This document shows positions 38,267 to 47,182 of a stretch of 64,000 nt of DNA, in pieces (positions within the stretch are counted from its first letter, which is position 1; each line of letters begins with the position of its first letter). This DNA is from Martelella radicis (GTDB lineage: Bacteria; Pseudomonadota; Alphaproteobacteria; Rhizobiales; Rhizobiaceae): assembly GCF_014196625.1 (NCBI RefSeq), contig NZ_JACIDZ010000006.1:62001-126000 (forward strand), given 5' to 3'. The position numbers and the translations under genes are program-made. A model generated the notes under the pieces. That model had not been told where the DNA came from and did no database searches. It was given only the letters and a program-made list of their open reading frames with translations.

Positions 38267-39196
38267 TCAGCGTCCGGGCAAAGGAACAAATTCCGCTTCG
38301 TCACCGGGGACAAGCCCGAAACGGCCCTGCCGCCAATCTTCCTTGGCCTGCTCGATGCGCTCCTTCGAGGAAGAAACGAAATTCCACCAGATATGCCGCG
38401 GTTTTTCCAGAGCCGCTCCTCCGAAAAGCATGAGACGGCATCCGTGTTCCCCCGAACCTGAAATCGTGATCGTCTCGAGGGGTGCCAGAACCAGCAATTG
38501 CTCCGGGCCAAACCGGTCGCCGGCAATCTCCACTTCGCCTTCCAGCACATAGATTGCGCGCTCCTCGTGCTCGGCGGGAAAGGAGAACCGCGCCCCGGGC
38601 CTGAGCGCAAGATCAACGAACAGCGTGTCGGTAAAGGTCCGGACATCCGCCTTCAGCCCGCAGAAATCGCCGAGCACCACGCGCCCGCTGACGCCGGCCT
38701 CCGAGATGGTTGGCAGCGCGTTCTTTTCCGTATGGCCGAAGGTCGGGTCGGTCTCTTCGTCGCTCTCCGGCAGGGCGAGCCAGGTCTGGACGCCGGACAG
38801 CGCATGCGGGCGCTGCCTGAGATCCTCCGGCGTGCGCTCCGAATGAACGATGCCGCGCCCGGCCGTCATCAGGTTGACGTCGCCGGGGCGGATGACGGTG
38901 TGGTTGCCCAGCGTATCGCGGTGGCCGATCTCGCCCGTCGTCAGATAGGTCACGGTCGAAAGCCCGATATGGGGATGCGGCTTGACGTCGAGTGCCTCGC
39001 CATTGCCGCCGAAGCGCGCCGGGCCCATGCGGTCAAAGAAGATGAACGGACCGACGAGCCTGCGTTTGATCGTCGGCAGTGCGCGGCGCACCTCGAAGCC
39101 GCCGATATCGCTGGTGCGCGGGATGATCAGCTGCGAGACGGCATTGCACGACTGCGCGTCGCCGAATTCGGGGTCTTGTCCGGGGAAAAACGACAT
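38267..39196 (-). CDS. Pirin family protein
   Basis: 309 residues, a bicupin. The N-terminal cupin has the metal site HPHIGLSTVTYLTTGEIGHRD and GRGIVHSE (His-His-His-Glu); the C-terminal cupin has ERAIYVLEGEVEI. Some pirins show quercetinase activity, others regulate enzymes. The end has the family pattern HIWWNFVSSSKERIEQAKEDW. The frame opens at 39229, but ATG 39196 gives the usual N-terminus. It lies between xseB and dxs, an unusual place compared with the usual xseB-dxs order. Confidence 0.9.
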   Translation of the reverse strand: MSFFPGQDPEFGDAQSCNAVSQLIIPRTSDIGGFEVRRALPTIKRRLVGPFIFFDRMGPARFGGNGEALDVKPHPHIGLSTVTYLTTGEIGHRDTLGNHTVIRPGDVNLMTAGRGIVHSERTPEDLRQRPHALSGVQTWLALPESDEETDPTFGHTEKNALPTISEAGVSGRVVLGDFCGLKADVRTFTDTLFVDLALRPGARFSFPAEHEERAIYVLEGEVEIAGDRFGPEQLLVLAPLETITISGSGEHGCRLMLFGGAALEKPRHIWWNFVSSSKERIEQAKEDWRQGRFGLVPGDEAEFVPLPGR

Positions 39197-39235
39197 TGCG
39201 GCACCTTTCTCAGCGCCGGGCGCTGTCAATCGGCC

Positions 39236-39490
39236 TCAGGCCTCGTCAAGCGGTTCGGTTCCGGAGGGCTTTCCCTCGCGGTCGAGCCTGATTTTCTCCA
39301 CGCGCGCTTCCGCTGCGTTCAGCAGCTTTTCGCAGTGCTTCTTCAGTTCCTCGCCGCGCGCGTAGATGGCGATCGACTCATCCAGCGCCACGTCGCCGCG
39401 TTCAAGCCGCGCGACGATCCGCTCGAGCTCGTCTACGGCGCGCTCGAAGGTGAGTTCGCCAACGGCGGTCGGCTTTGCCGGATCGGTCAT
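39236..39490 (-). CDS. xseB: Exodeoxyribonuclease VII small subunit
   Basis: 84 residues. The XseB pattern is present: [20 protein letters not shown] and then [35 protein letters not shown]. It partners with XseA to degrade single-stranded DNA. The frame opens at 39526, but ATG 39490 is the family start. It heads the pirin-dxs-tlyA-RNA methyltransferase operon. Confidence 0.95.
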   Translation of the reverse strand: MTDPAKPTAVGELTFERAVDELERIVARLERGDVALDESIAIYARGEELKKHCEKLLNAAEARVEKIRLDREGKPSGTEPLDEA

Positions 39491-39649
39491 AGTCCTGCCT
39501 CTTGAATTTTCGATCATCGCCCGCACTTAACGCGGCGGGACCGTTCAGGCAAGGTAATGCACGGCGGCGCGATTGCAAGCCGGTGCGGGGTTCTGGCGTG
39601 ACTGGCGCTAACCATTCCCTGACCGCATCGTTTCATTTGATGTGGAAAG

Positions 39650-39661
39650 GTTCTATAGAAC
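39650..39661. promoter_or_regulatory. Perfect 12-bp palindrome upstream of a thioesterase
   Basis: GTTCTATAGAAC lies between the divergent xseB and thioesterase genes, 97 bp before the latter. It may be an operator or part of a promoter; no regulator is assigned. Confidence 0.35.
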
Positions 39662-39757
39662 GAATGAGCCATGCCGCATTGCGGGGGCTCTTGAAGACCG
39701 AGGTTTTGCGTAACGGGCCGTAAGTCCATGTGGGGCAGGCGGCCGGGAAGGTGTCCG

Positions 39758-40156
39758 ATGGACGACAGGCATCCGGAGCGAATTGAACTGCGCGTTCCCT
39801 ACCGGGATATCGATATGCACGGGCGCATGCACACGGCCGCCTATATCGAGCATGCCGAAGAGGCGCTTGCGCATTTCTGGCGCTTTCGGCCCGAGGTCGA
39901 GAACGAGCCGGCCTATGTGGTGCGCAAGGTCGGCTGCACCTATTACCGGGGCCTGCGCAATGGCGAACTCGCGCAACTGACGGTCAGGGCCGCGAAGATC
40001 GGCGGCAAGTCGATCGGCTTCAATGTCGCCGTTCAGACCGGAAACGAGATCGCCGCCGAGATCGAGCTCTTGTGGAGCGCCGTCAATCGCGACAGCGGCG
40101 ATCCCGCGCCGCTTCCGGAGGCGACACGGGACTGGCTTTATTCCTTCCTCGACTGA
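39758..40156 (+). CDS. Acyl-CoA thioesterase (4HBT hotdog family)
   Basis: 132 residues. The hotdog pattern is seen: ELRVPYRDIDMHGRMHTAAY with the catalytic Asp of 4-hydroxybenzoyl-CoA-type thioesterases, IEHAEEALAHFW and RKVGCTYYRGLRNGELAQLTVRAAKIGGKS. The substrate is not clear. The ATG at 39758 follows GGAAGGTG. It is convergent with bioY, 6 bp apart. Confidence 0.85.
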   Translation: MDDRHPERIELRVPYRDIDMHGRMHTAAYIEHAEEALAHFWRFRPEVENEPAYVVRKVGCTYYRGLRNGELAQLTVRAAKIGGKSIGFNVAVQTGNEIAAEIELLWSAVNRDSGDPAPLPEATRDWLYSFLD

Positions 40157-40161
40157 GCGCT

Positions 40162-40725
40162 TCAGGCAGATCGCCGCGGCAGCAGCGGATAGCCCACCAT
40201 CACCGCGCGGGCGGCAAGGGCGGCAAGGACGGCCTTGACCAGGTCGCCAGGCACGAAGGCCGCCGATCCCGCCACGGCCTTCGATATGCCGAGACCGACG
40301 CCGAAGGCGAGCCAGGCGACGCCGAAGAAATAGACGACCACGATCCCGCCCATGGCCGCGGCAATGAAAAAGCCGAAGGTCTGGCGCAGCGCGCTCTTGG
40401 TATCGGCGTGCATTTCAGCAAGGCCGCCGGCGATGTAGGCGCCCGGCAGCCAGCCGACGAGGAAGCCGGCCGTCGGGGCGACGAAAGCGCCAAGCCCGCC
40501 GCGCCCGCCGGAAAGCACCGGCAGGCCGATGGCGACCAGCACGAACATGAGAAGCACGGCGGCCGCGCCGCGCCTGCGCCCGAGGATGAGGCCGGCGAGC
40601 ATGACGCCGAGCGTCTGCGCCGTGATCGGCACGGGGACGAAGGCGAGCGGGATCGGCGGAAGAATGCCGAGCGCCACGATGATGGCCGTGAAAAGCGAAA
40701 CCAGAACCAGGTCGCGTGAGGTCAT
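40162..40725 (-). CDS. bioY: Biotin ECF transporter S component BioY
   Basis: 187 residues with six helices. The BioY pattern is clear: PPIPLAFVPVPITAQTLGVM, LAGLILGRRRGAAAVLLMFVLVAIGLPVL, GFLVGWLPGAYIAGGLAE and FVPGDLVKAVLAA. It binds biotin and pairs with BioN and BioM to import it. It overlaps bioN by 4 bp (ATGA) and ends the operon. Confidence 0.95.
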   Translation of the reverse strand: MTSRDLVLVSLFTAIIVALGILPPIPLAFVPVPITAQTLGVMLAGLILGRRRGAAAVLLMFVLVAIGLPVLSGGRGGLGAFVAPTAGFLVGWLPGAYIAGGLAEMHADTKSALRQTFGFFIAAAMGGIVVVYFFGVAWLAFGVGLGISKAVAGSAAFVPGDLVKAVLAALAARAVMVGYPLLPRRSA

Positions 40726-41345
40726 TTCGTCTTCCTTTTTTCCTGCCCGCCGCGAATGCCGCGGGCGTCAATCGCATCGGCGATACTGTCGGCGTCCCGC
40801 AAGGTCAAGATGATCAGCGGGACGATCGCGCCGGATGGCCTGAAGCGGACGCCCCGCGCCCGGTGCGCGTCGCGAATGGCGTGATAGCGTTGAAGGATAT
40901 CCGGCACGAAGCGGATGACAAGTCCGATCGCAAGGCCGATATCGGCCGCCTTGACGAGGCCGGCGCGCTCAAGCGGCATGGCGAAGCGCGTGACGGTATC
41001 GATGAAGTCCGGAACAGGCGTCGCGGCCGTGATTGCGGCGGCCAGGAACATCAGCGCCGAAAGCCGGAGGACGGAGACGGCCGCTACCTGCCAGGGACTG
41101 AAGATCAGGTTGAAGCCGCCCACCAGAAGGATCGCCGCCCCGATCGGCAAGAGCCGGGCGAGCGCCTGGCGGGGCCGCATCGGAAGCGTGAAGTATAGCC
41201 CGGCGGCGAAGGACAGCAATGCGCCGAGGAAAACGAGGCTGCCCGACAGAAACACGGCGATGGAAAAGGCGACGAGACCGCCGAGCTTGAGGCCCGGGGC
41301 CAGGCGGTGCAGGAACGTGTTGCCCTCGACATAAAGCGACTGCAT
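40722..41345 (-). CDS. bioN: ECF transporter transmembrane component BioN
   Basis: 207 residues, the T component. It has hydrophobic helices and the two coupling helices with the ARG motifs: AHRARGVRF and IADAIDARGIRGG. These contact the ATPase. It lies between bioM and bioY with overlapping ends (one base with bioM, four with bioY), so the three are made together. Confidence 0.92.
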   Translation of the reverse strand: MQSLYVEGNTFLHRLAPGLKLGGLVAFSIAVFLSGSLVFLGALLSFAAGLYFTLPMRPRQALARLLPIGAAILLVGGFNLIFSPWQVAAVSVLRLSALMFLAAAITAATPVPDFIDTVTRFAMPLERAGLVKAADIGLAIGLVIRFVPDILQRYHAIRDAHRARGVRFRPSGAIVPLIILTLRDADSIADAIDARGIRGGQEKRKTK

Positions 41346-42022
41346 CAGTGGTTCATCGCCTCGTATTCCGCAATGACTGACGCGGCGGGGCCGTCGCCGA
41401 CCAGCCGACCCTCATGAAAGAGCAGCACGCGCTCGAAACTCGAAAGCGTTGCGAGATCGTGCGAGATCGCGATCACGTCCTCATTGAGCGCGTCGATCGT
41501 CTCGGCTACCCGACGGCGGTTCTTCAGGTCGAGCTGGTTGGTTGGCTCGTCGAGGATCACCAGCGAAGGGCGAGTGGCGAGAACAGCGGCAAGGGCTGCT
41601 AGCTGCAGCTCTCCGCCGGAAAGCTCGTGGGCGCGGCGCTGCGCAAGATGGGCAATGCCGAGGCGTGCAAGCGCCTCTTCGGCGCGCGTGGAAAGGTCGG
41701 ACTTCGCCACGCCGCGCGCCTTGAGACCCAGTTCGATATCGTCCTTCAGGATCGGCAGGATGATCTGGTTTTGCGGCGACTGGAACACATAGCCCGCATC
41801 GGCGGTGACGGCAGTCTGGTCGTCCACCGTGTCGCGGCCGTTGACGCGCACTTTCCCTGTGGTCGGCTTCGTCAGCCCGTTGATGAGCCGCGCGAAGGTG
41901 GTCTTGCCGGAGCCGTTCAGCCCGATAATGCCGATCCGTCGCCCGGTGAGCGTCAATGTCAGCGGGTGAAGCGCCGCGCGGCCCTCATAGGTCACCCCGG
42001 CTTCAAGAAATTCGATCCTCAC
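41345..42022 (-). CDS. bioM: ECF transporter ATPase BioM
   Basis: 225 residues. Walker A GLNGSGKTTFARL, signature LSGGELQLAALAAVLA, Walker B LVILDEPTNQLD and the switch histidine in VIAISHDLAT. It drives biotin uptake with BioN and BioY. It is the first gene of the operon. A BioR-like operator was looked for upstream and not found in full. Confidence 0.94.
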   Translation of the reverse strand: MRIEFLEAGVTYEGRAALHPLTLTLTGRRIGIIGLNGSGKTTFARLINGLTKPTTGKVRVNGRDTVDDQTAVTADAGYVFQSPQNQIILPILKDDIELGLKARGVAKSDLSTRAEEALARLGIAHLAQRRAHELSGGELQLAALAAVLATRPSLVILDEPTNQLDLKNRRRVAETIDALNEDVIAISHDLATLSSFERVLLFHEGRLVGDGPAASVIAEYEAMNH

Positions 42023-42123
42023 ATGCGCCCCCGGTTCTCATGCCGCCCTCTTATAGGCATCAATGCGCGGTTTCGAAAGCCTTGGATGTTCTTATTTTGT
42101 CCGAATCGTTCTAACGTCTGGCC

Positions 42124-43317
42124 ATGGTCAAAGCGATTTCGAACATGGATGCCCGGCGCATCTTTCTCGCCCGGCAGGGGCTTTCCGGTCCTCCGGGGCA
42201 GGCGATGGACAAGGCCGGGCTTCTGGCGCTGATCGAGAAGATCGGCTTCGTCCAGGTCGATTCGATCCGCACCGTCGAGCGCGCCCATGCCCTCATTCTT
42301 TTTTCCCGCAACCAGACCTTCCGCCGGCAGCATCTGGCCGCGCTCCTGGAGAAGGATCGCGACCTGTTCGAGCACTGGACCCATGATGCCTCGCTCATCC
42401 CCACGCGGTTCTATCCCTACTGGAAGCACCGCTTCGCCCGCGAGCAGAAGCGGCTCGTCGAGCGCTGGCGCAAATGGCAGGGCGAGGGCTTCGAGGCGGT
42501 TTTCGAGGAGACCTATGCGGCCGTCAGGGACAACGGCCCGCTGTTCTCCCGCGACCTGAAGGAAGACGATCACGTCTCCGGCGGCTGGTGGAACTGGCAT
42601 CCGGCCAAGACCGCTCTGGAATATCACTGGCGCACGGGGCGCGTCGCCATCTGCCACCGCGTCAACTTCCAGAAGGCCTACGACCTGTCCGAGCGGGTGA
42701 TCCCGGATGATCACCGTCTCGCCGAAGTCGATCATGATGCGTTTGTCGACTGGGCCTGCCGGGCGGCGCTCGAGCGGCTGGGTTTTGCGACCTCGGGAGA
42801 GATCGCCGCCTTCTTCGATATCATCACGCCGCTGGAGGCTAAGACCTGGGTGGAGGCAAACCGCGACCAACTGTCGGAGGTTGCGCTGGAAACCGTGGAG
42901 ACCGGCAAGCCGCGCCTCGCCTTCGCGCTGGCCGAAGAGGTCGATACCCTTGCCGATGTTCCCGACGCGCCGGGACGCGTGCGGGTGTTGAGCCCCTTTG
43001 ATCCGCTGTTGCGCGATCGGGCGCGGGCCGAGCGCCTGTTCGGCTTTTCCTACAGGATCGAGGTCTTCGTGCCCGAGCCGAAACGGCAATATGGCTATTA
43101 CGTCTTTCCGCTCCTGGAAGGCGCGCGCCTGATCGGCCGGATCGACATGAAGGCCGATCGCAAACGCGGCACGCTCGATGTCAGAAAGCTCTGGCTTGAG
43201 CCGGGCGTGCGACCGGCTGCGGGGCGGCTGGAGAAGCTTGATGCCGAACTTCAACGGCTCGCCCGTTTCACCGGCGTCGAACGCGTTGACTATCTGCCGG
43301 GCTGGCGGGACCGGTAG
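42124..43317 (+). CDS. YcaQ-like winged-helix DNA glycosylase
   Basis: 397 residues of the HTH_42 / YcaQ family, which unhooks interstrand DNA crosslinks. The catalytic Q-hydrophobic-D motif is seen in FVQVDSIRTVERAHALILFSR. Other family parts are HDASLIPTRFYPYWKHRF, LFSRDL, LSPFDPLLRDRARAERLFGF and QYGYYVFPLLEGARLIGRID. The length is normal. It is convergent with a small downstream ORF (4 bp). It could be an alkyl-crosslink repair enzyme; the exact substrate is not clear. Confidence 0.87.
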   Translation: MVKAISNMDARRIFLARQGLSGPPGQAMDKAGLLALIEKIGFVQVDSIRTVERAHALILFSRNQTFRRQHLAALLEKDRDLFEHWTHDASLIPTRFYPYWKHRFAREQKRLVERWRKWQGEGFEAVFEETYAAVRDNGPLFSRDLKEDDHVSGGWWNWHPAKTALEYHWRTGRVAICHRVNFQKAYDLSERVIPDDHRLAEVDHDAFVDWACRAALERLGFATSGEIAAFFDIITPLEAKTWVEANRDQLSEVALETVETGKPRLAFALAEEVDTLADVPDAPGRVRVLSPFDPLLRDRARAERLFGFSYRIEVFVPEPKRQYGYYVFPLLEGARLIGRIDMKADRKRGTLDVRKLWLEPGVRPAAGRLEKLDAELQRLARFTGVERVDYLPGWRDR

Positions 43318-43320
43318 CCG

Positions 43321-43446
43321 TCAGGCACTTGGGCCTTTTTCCTTCCACACGGCCACCGCCCAGAATGCGGCGCAGCCGATGAACAAGACGCCGAGACCTG
43401 CGAAAAAGATGCCAAGCTGGGCAAGAGACGCAGCGGAACCGGACAT
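43321..43446 (-). CDS. 41-residue single-helix membrane protein
   Basis: Reads MSGSAASLAQLGIFFAGLGV, then LFIGCAAFWAVAVWKEKGPSA. One or two hydrophobic helices (about 8-35) and a charged end. The ribosome-binding site GGGAGG stands 5-6 bases before the ATG, which supports translation. It lies 60 bp downstream of aroC on the same strand. No family is recognised, and it is below most gene-finder limits. Confidence 0.55.
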   Translation of the reverse strand: MSGSAASLAQLGIFFAGLGVLFIGCAAFWAVAVWKEKGPSA

Positions 43447-43506
43447 TTCAGCCTCCCTGGGTTTCACGCTTTCCCACATTGGCTGATTGTAGGTCCGGGC
43501 GTCGCC

Positions 43507-44604
43507 TCAGTCCAGACGGCCCGTCTGTCCGCGGTCGCGCAGATAGTGGTCGGCGATGGTGCAGGCGAGCATGGCCTCGCCGATCGGCACGGCGCGAATG
43601 CCGACGCAGGGATCGTGGCGGCCCTTGGTGCGCAGCTCCACTTCCTGCCCGTCCTGGTCGATCGACTGGCGTGGCGTCAGGATCGAGGAGGTTGGCTTGA
43701 TCGCAAAGCGGGCGACGATCGGCTCGCCGGTGGAAATGCCGCCGAGAATGCCGCCGGCATGGTTCGACAGGAAGCGCGGCCGCCCGTCATTGCCGATCCG
43801 CATCTCGTCGGCATTTTCCTCGCCGGTGAGTTCGGCCGCATTGAAGCCTTCGCCGATTTCGACGCCCTTGACCGCGTTGATCGACATCAGGCCGGAGGCG
43901 ATGTCCTGGTCGAGCTTGGCATAGATCGGCGCGCCGAGGCCAGCGGGGACGTTTTCGGCGATCACCTCGACCACCGCGCCGACGGAGGAGCCGGACTTGC
44001 GGATATCATCCAGATAGCGTTCCCAGATCGGCACCATTTCGGCGTCCGGGCAGAAGAACGGATTGTTGTCGATCTCGGACCAGTCCCAGTTGTCGCGGTT
44101 GATCCTGTGCTTGCCGATCTGCACGAGCGCGCCGCGATAGGTGACATCCGGCAGCACCTTGCGCGCGATTGCGCCGGCGGCGACACGGGCTGCCGTCTCG
44201 CGCGCCGAGGAGCGGCCGCCGCCGCGATAGTCGCGCAAGCCGTATTTGACATCATAGGTGTAGTCGGCATGGCCGGGGCGGTACTGCCGGGCGATCTCGC
44301 CGTAATCCTTGGAGCGCTGGTCGGTGTTCTCGATCATCAGCGAAATCGGCGTGCCGGTGGTCACATAGGTGCGGCCGTCTTCCTGCGGCAGGACGCCGGA
44401 CAGCACCTTCACCGCATCGGCCTCGCGCCGCTGGGTGACGAAGCGCGACTGGCCGGGCTTGCGCCGGTCGAGATAGGCCTGGATTTCCGCAAGCTCGAAG
44501 GCGATGCCGGGCGGGCAGCCGTCGATGACGCAGCCGAGCGCCGGGCCATGGCTTTCGCCCCAGGTGGTGACGCGGAAAAGATGTCCGAATGTGTTATGCG
44601 ACAT
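43507..44604 (-). CDS. aroC: Chorismate synthase
   Basis: 365 residues, last step of the shikimate pathway (EPSP to chorismate, FMN-dependent). Seen: [73 protein letters not shown] and [23 protein letters not shown]. The end [25 protein letters not shown] is typical. A phosphatase gene lies 61 bp upstream on the same strand. Confidence 0.97.
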   Translation of the reverse strand: MSHNTFGHLFRVTTWGESHGPALGCVIDGCPPGIAFELAEIQAYLDRRKPGQSRFVTQRREADAVKVLSGVLPQEDGRTYVTTGTPISLMIENTDQRSKDYGEIARQYRPGHADYTYDVKYGLRDYRGGGRSSARETAARVAAGAIARKVLPDVTYRGALVQIGKHRINRDNWDWSEIDNNPFFCPDAEMVPIWERYLDDIRKSGSSVGAVVEVIAENVPAGLGAPIYAKLDQDIASGLMSINAVKGVEIGEGFNAAELTGEENADEMRIGNDGRPRFLSNHAGGILGGISTGEPIVARFAIKPTSSILTPRQSIDQDGQEVELRTKGRHDPCVGIRAVPIGEAMLACTIADHYLRDRGQTGRLD

Positions 44605-44665
44605 GGTTTACCTCTGCCGTCGTTGCGCGGCTTCGCTCTATCGCAATTGCCGGGTGAGGGGAAGC

Positions 44666-45259
44666 CTACTCGATCCAGCCGATCGTTCCGGCGGCCGGAT
44701 CGATGCGCAGGACGGCATCCTGAGGGATCGGAAGCTCGGCGGCCTCTGCCGTCGAAACGCCGCCGACAATGCGGAAGAAGCTGCGGATCACGCCGCCATG
44801 GCAGACGCAGACGGTGGGGCCGACGACATCCTTCAGCCAGGCGCCGACGCGCCAGGACAGGATTTCGTAGCTTTCTGCATCCGCGCCGGGCGGCACGAAG
44901 GCCCATTTGTCTTTCTCGCGTTCGTGCAGAAGGGCCGGGCTGAAGCCTTCCACCTCTTTCAGCGTGCGGCCTTCCCAGTCGCCGAAGGAAAGCTCCTTCA
45001 GCCGGTCGTCGGTGCGGTAGAGTTCCGGCGTCAGGCCCATGGCTGCGCGCGCCCGCTCCATCGTCTCGCGGGTTCGCGAAAGCGGGCTCGAAACGAAATC
45101 GTAAAGCCGGGCCTCGTCGCCCAATATTTCCCCCAGCCGCTCGCCGTTGCCGCGGGCCTGTCCTCGGCCGGTCTCGTTCAGCGGAATGTCCTTCTGCCCC
45201 TGCAGTCGGTATTCGGCATTCCAGTCGGTTTGTCCGTGACGAATGGCATAGATCAGCAC
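44666..45259 (-). CDS. Histidine phosphatase family protein
   Basis: 197 residues. The phosphohistidine motif IYAIRHGQTDWNAEYRLQG is at the start, with ERLGEILGD, FVSSPLSRTRETMERA, LKELSFGDWEGRTLKEVE and the second histidine in CVCHGGVIRSFFR. It resembles phosphoglycerate-mutase-like phosphatases; the substrate is unknown. It lies upstream of aroC on the same strand. Confidence 0.92.
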   Translation of the reverse strand: MLIYAIRHGQTDWNAEYRLQGQKDIPLNETGRGQARGNGERLGEILGDEARLYDFVSSPLSRTRETMERARAAMGLTPELYRTDDRLKELSFGDWEGRTLKEVEGFSPALLHEREKDKWAFVPPGADAESYEILSWRVGAWLKDVVGPTVCVCHGGVIRSFFRIVGGVSTAEAAELPIPQDAVLRIDPAAGTIGWIE

Positions 45260-45327
45260 TATTTCTTACCGTTCAATTTTCATTAAAGGATGATGCTAAA
45301 ATTCAAAAGGTTAGGAGGGTTTTGCAC

Positions 45328-45441
45328 ATGTTTTGGAAAATCTTCGCCCGCGAAACCGCGGTTGCGGCTGTCGAAATCTATCGCCGTCGCGAAGAAAGCG
45401 CAAAGCAAAACGGCGCGGGCAAGGTCCGCGCCGTCGTTTAG
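45328..45441 (+). CDS. 37-residue basic protein, probable small gene
   Basis: Reads MFWKIFARETAVAAVEIYRR, then REESAKQNGAGKVRAVV. It is amphipathic and basic. A full AGGAGG (45313-45318) stands 9 bases before the ATG. Its stop codon lies 2 bases before the end of convergent fabI, and its last third overlaps the fabI terminator hairpin. It could be a real small protein or a chance frame; the strong ribosome-binding site favours translation. Confidence 0.45.
   Translation: MFWKIFARETAVAAVEIYRRREESAKQNGAGKVRAVV
45410..45434 (-). terminator. Terminator of fabI
   Basis: ACGGCGCGG (45410-45418), loop of 7, CCGCGCCGT (45426-45434): perfect 9-bp stem followed on the minus strand by TTTTGC. It lies 10 bases past the fabI stop and inside the small convergent ORF. 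Confidence 0.7.
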
Positions 45442-45443
45442 AC

Positions 45444-46262
45444 TCAGTCCTTTACGACCGAAATGTCGGGTGCGTCGACCGCCTTCATGCCGACCACGTG
45501 ATAGCCGCTGTCGGCATGGAGAACCTCGCCGGTGACCGAGGTCGAAAGGTCGGAGAGCAGGAACAGCGCCGTGTTGCCGACCTCGTCGATCGTGACGTTG
45601 CGCTTCAGCGGCGAATTGTATTCGTTCCACTTCAGAATGTAGCGGAAATCGCCGATGGCGGAGCCGGCCAGCGTCTTGATCGGGCCGGCGGAAATGGCGT
45701 TGACGCGGATGCCGCGACCGCCGAGATCGACCGCCATATAGCGCACGCTCGCCTCGAGCGCGGCCTTGGCGACGCCCATGACATTGTAATGCGGCATGAC
45801 CTTTTCGGCGCCGTAATAGGTCAGCGTGATCATCGAGCCGCCTTCATTCATGATCTGTTCCGCCCGCCGCGCGATCGCGGTGAAGGAATAGACCGAAATA
45901 TCCATGGATTTGGCGAAATTCTCGCGCGATGTATCGATATAGCGGCCGGTCAGTTCGTCCTTGTCGGAGAAGGCGATGGCATGGACGACGAAGTCGATCT
46001 TGCCCCATTCCTGCTCGAGTGTCTTGAAGACGTCCTCGACGCTTGCGGGGTCCGTCACGTCGCAATGGCCGGCCATCAGCGCGTTCAGCTCCTTGGCCAG
46101 CGGCTCGACGCGCTTCTTGAGGTTGTCGCCCTGCCAGGTGAGCGCGATCTCCGCGCCGGCTTCATGACACGCTTTGGCAATGCCCCATGCGATCGATCGG
46201 TTGTTGGCAACACCGAGTATAATGCCGCGTTTGCCTTTCATGAGGCCGTTAGCTTCAGCCAT
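45444..46262 (-). CDS. fabI: Enoyl-ACP reductase (NADH), FabI
   Basis: 272 residues, a short-chain dehydrogenase that does the last reduction in fatty-acid elongation. Seen: KRGIILGVANNRSIAWGIAKA, the catalytic Tyr-x6-Tyr/Lys region (ISVYSFTAIARRA, MITLTYYGAEKVMPHYNVMGVAKAALEASVRYMA) and GPIKTLAGSAIGDF. The frame opens at 46325, but ATG 46262 after AAGGAG is the family start. FabI is the usual target of triclosan. Confidence 0.95.
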   Translation of the reverse strand: MAEANGLMKGKRGIILGVANNRSIAWGIAKACHEAGAEIALTWQGDNLKKRVEPLAKELNALMAGHCDVTDPASVEDVFKTLEQEWGKIDFVVHAIAFSDKDELTGRYIDTSRENFAKSMDISVYSFTAIARRAEQIMNEGGSMITLTYYGAEKVMPHYNVMGVAKAALEASVRYMAVDLGGRGIRVNAISAGPIKTLAGSAIGDFRYILKWNEYNSPLKRNVTIDEVGNTALFLLSDLSTSVTGEVLHADSGYHVVGMKAVDAPDISVVKD

Positions 46263-46520
46263 GTGTCGATGCTCCTTGCAACTCTCTTCGTTTCTGCCTA
46301 TGGCATAGGCAGCAATACGGTTCAAGCAATCAGAACCGTGCTGAACCCGCTTTAGCTTCCGAAAAGGTTATTGCCAAGCCCTTGCAAAAATGCCCCGACC
46401 GGCCCTCGGCCGGGTGCCTGGAATCTCTTTTTGGGTGGTGGAATGGCAATGAAAATGGTTCGGTCTCGGGCGGGATCCGAATTGAAACGCGCCGTCGGGC
46501 GCGATGCGGGAGACTATGCC

Positions 46521-47141
46521 ATGTCCCAGTCGGACGAGACCTCCAACGATTTCACTGCCGAGAACGATCCTTTCGCGCTCTTCGCGGATTGGCTGAAGGA
46601 CGCCGAGGCGAGCGAGCCGAATGACCCGAATGCAGCGGCGATCGCCACCGTCGACGAGGACGGCCTGCCGAATGTCCGCATGCTCCTGATGAAGGAGTTC
46701 GACGTCAACGGCTTCGTGTTCTACACCAATTTCGAGAGCCAGAAGGGCCGGGAACTGCTCGGCCAGCCGAAGGCCGCCATGTGCTTCCACTGGAAGTCGC
46801 TCCGCCGCCAGGTGCGCATTCGCGGTCCTGTCGAGGTCGTTTCGGACGCCGAGGCGGATGCCTATTTCCAGTCGCGTCCGCGCGGCAGCCGGATCGGCGC
46901 CTGGGCCTCGAAGCAGTCGCGCCCGCTGGAAAGCCGTTTCGCGCTGGAAAAGGCGGTTGCCCAGCACACCGCGAAATATGGCGTCGGCGAGGTGCCGCGC
47001 CCGTCCTACTGGTCCGGGTTCCGGCTGAAGCCGATCGCGATCGAGTTCTGGCGCGACGGCAAGTTCCGCCTTCACGACCGTATCGAGTTTCGCCGGGCCA
47101 GCCCCGAGGGCGGCTGGCAGAAGGTCAGGATGTATCCCTGA
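46521..47141 (+). CDS. pdxH: Pyridoxamine 5'-phosphate oxidase
   Basis: 206 residues, FMN enzyme that makes pyridoxal 5'-phosphate. Seen: [70 protein letters not shown] and the end [16 protein letters not shown] with the family-typical RLHDR motif. The frame opens at 46371, but ATG 46521 after GGGAG is the family start. Confidence 0.95.
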   Translation: MSQSDETSNDFTAENDPFALFADWLKDAEASEPNDPNAAAIATVDEDGLPNVRMLLMKEFDVNGFVFYTNFESQKGRELLGQPKAAMCFHWKSLRRQVRIRGPVEVVSDAEADAYFQSRPRGSRIGAWASKQSRPLESRFALEKAVAQHTAKYGVGEVPRPSYWSGFRLKPIAIEFWRDGKFRLHDRIEFRRASPEGGWQKVRMYP

Positions 47142-47182
47142 CAACCCCGACAAGGCCCAAGTTTCCGGCAAGGGAGGAAAGA

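Noticed and set aside
42023-42123. BioR operator (TTATMKATAA) before bioM
   Set aside because: Only a partial match (TTATAGGCAT) is seen near 42051; too weak to call.
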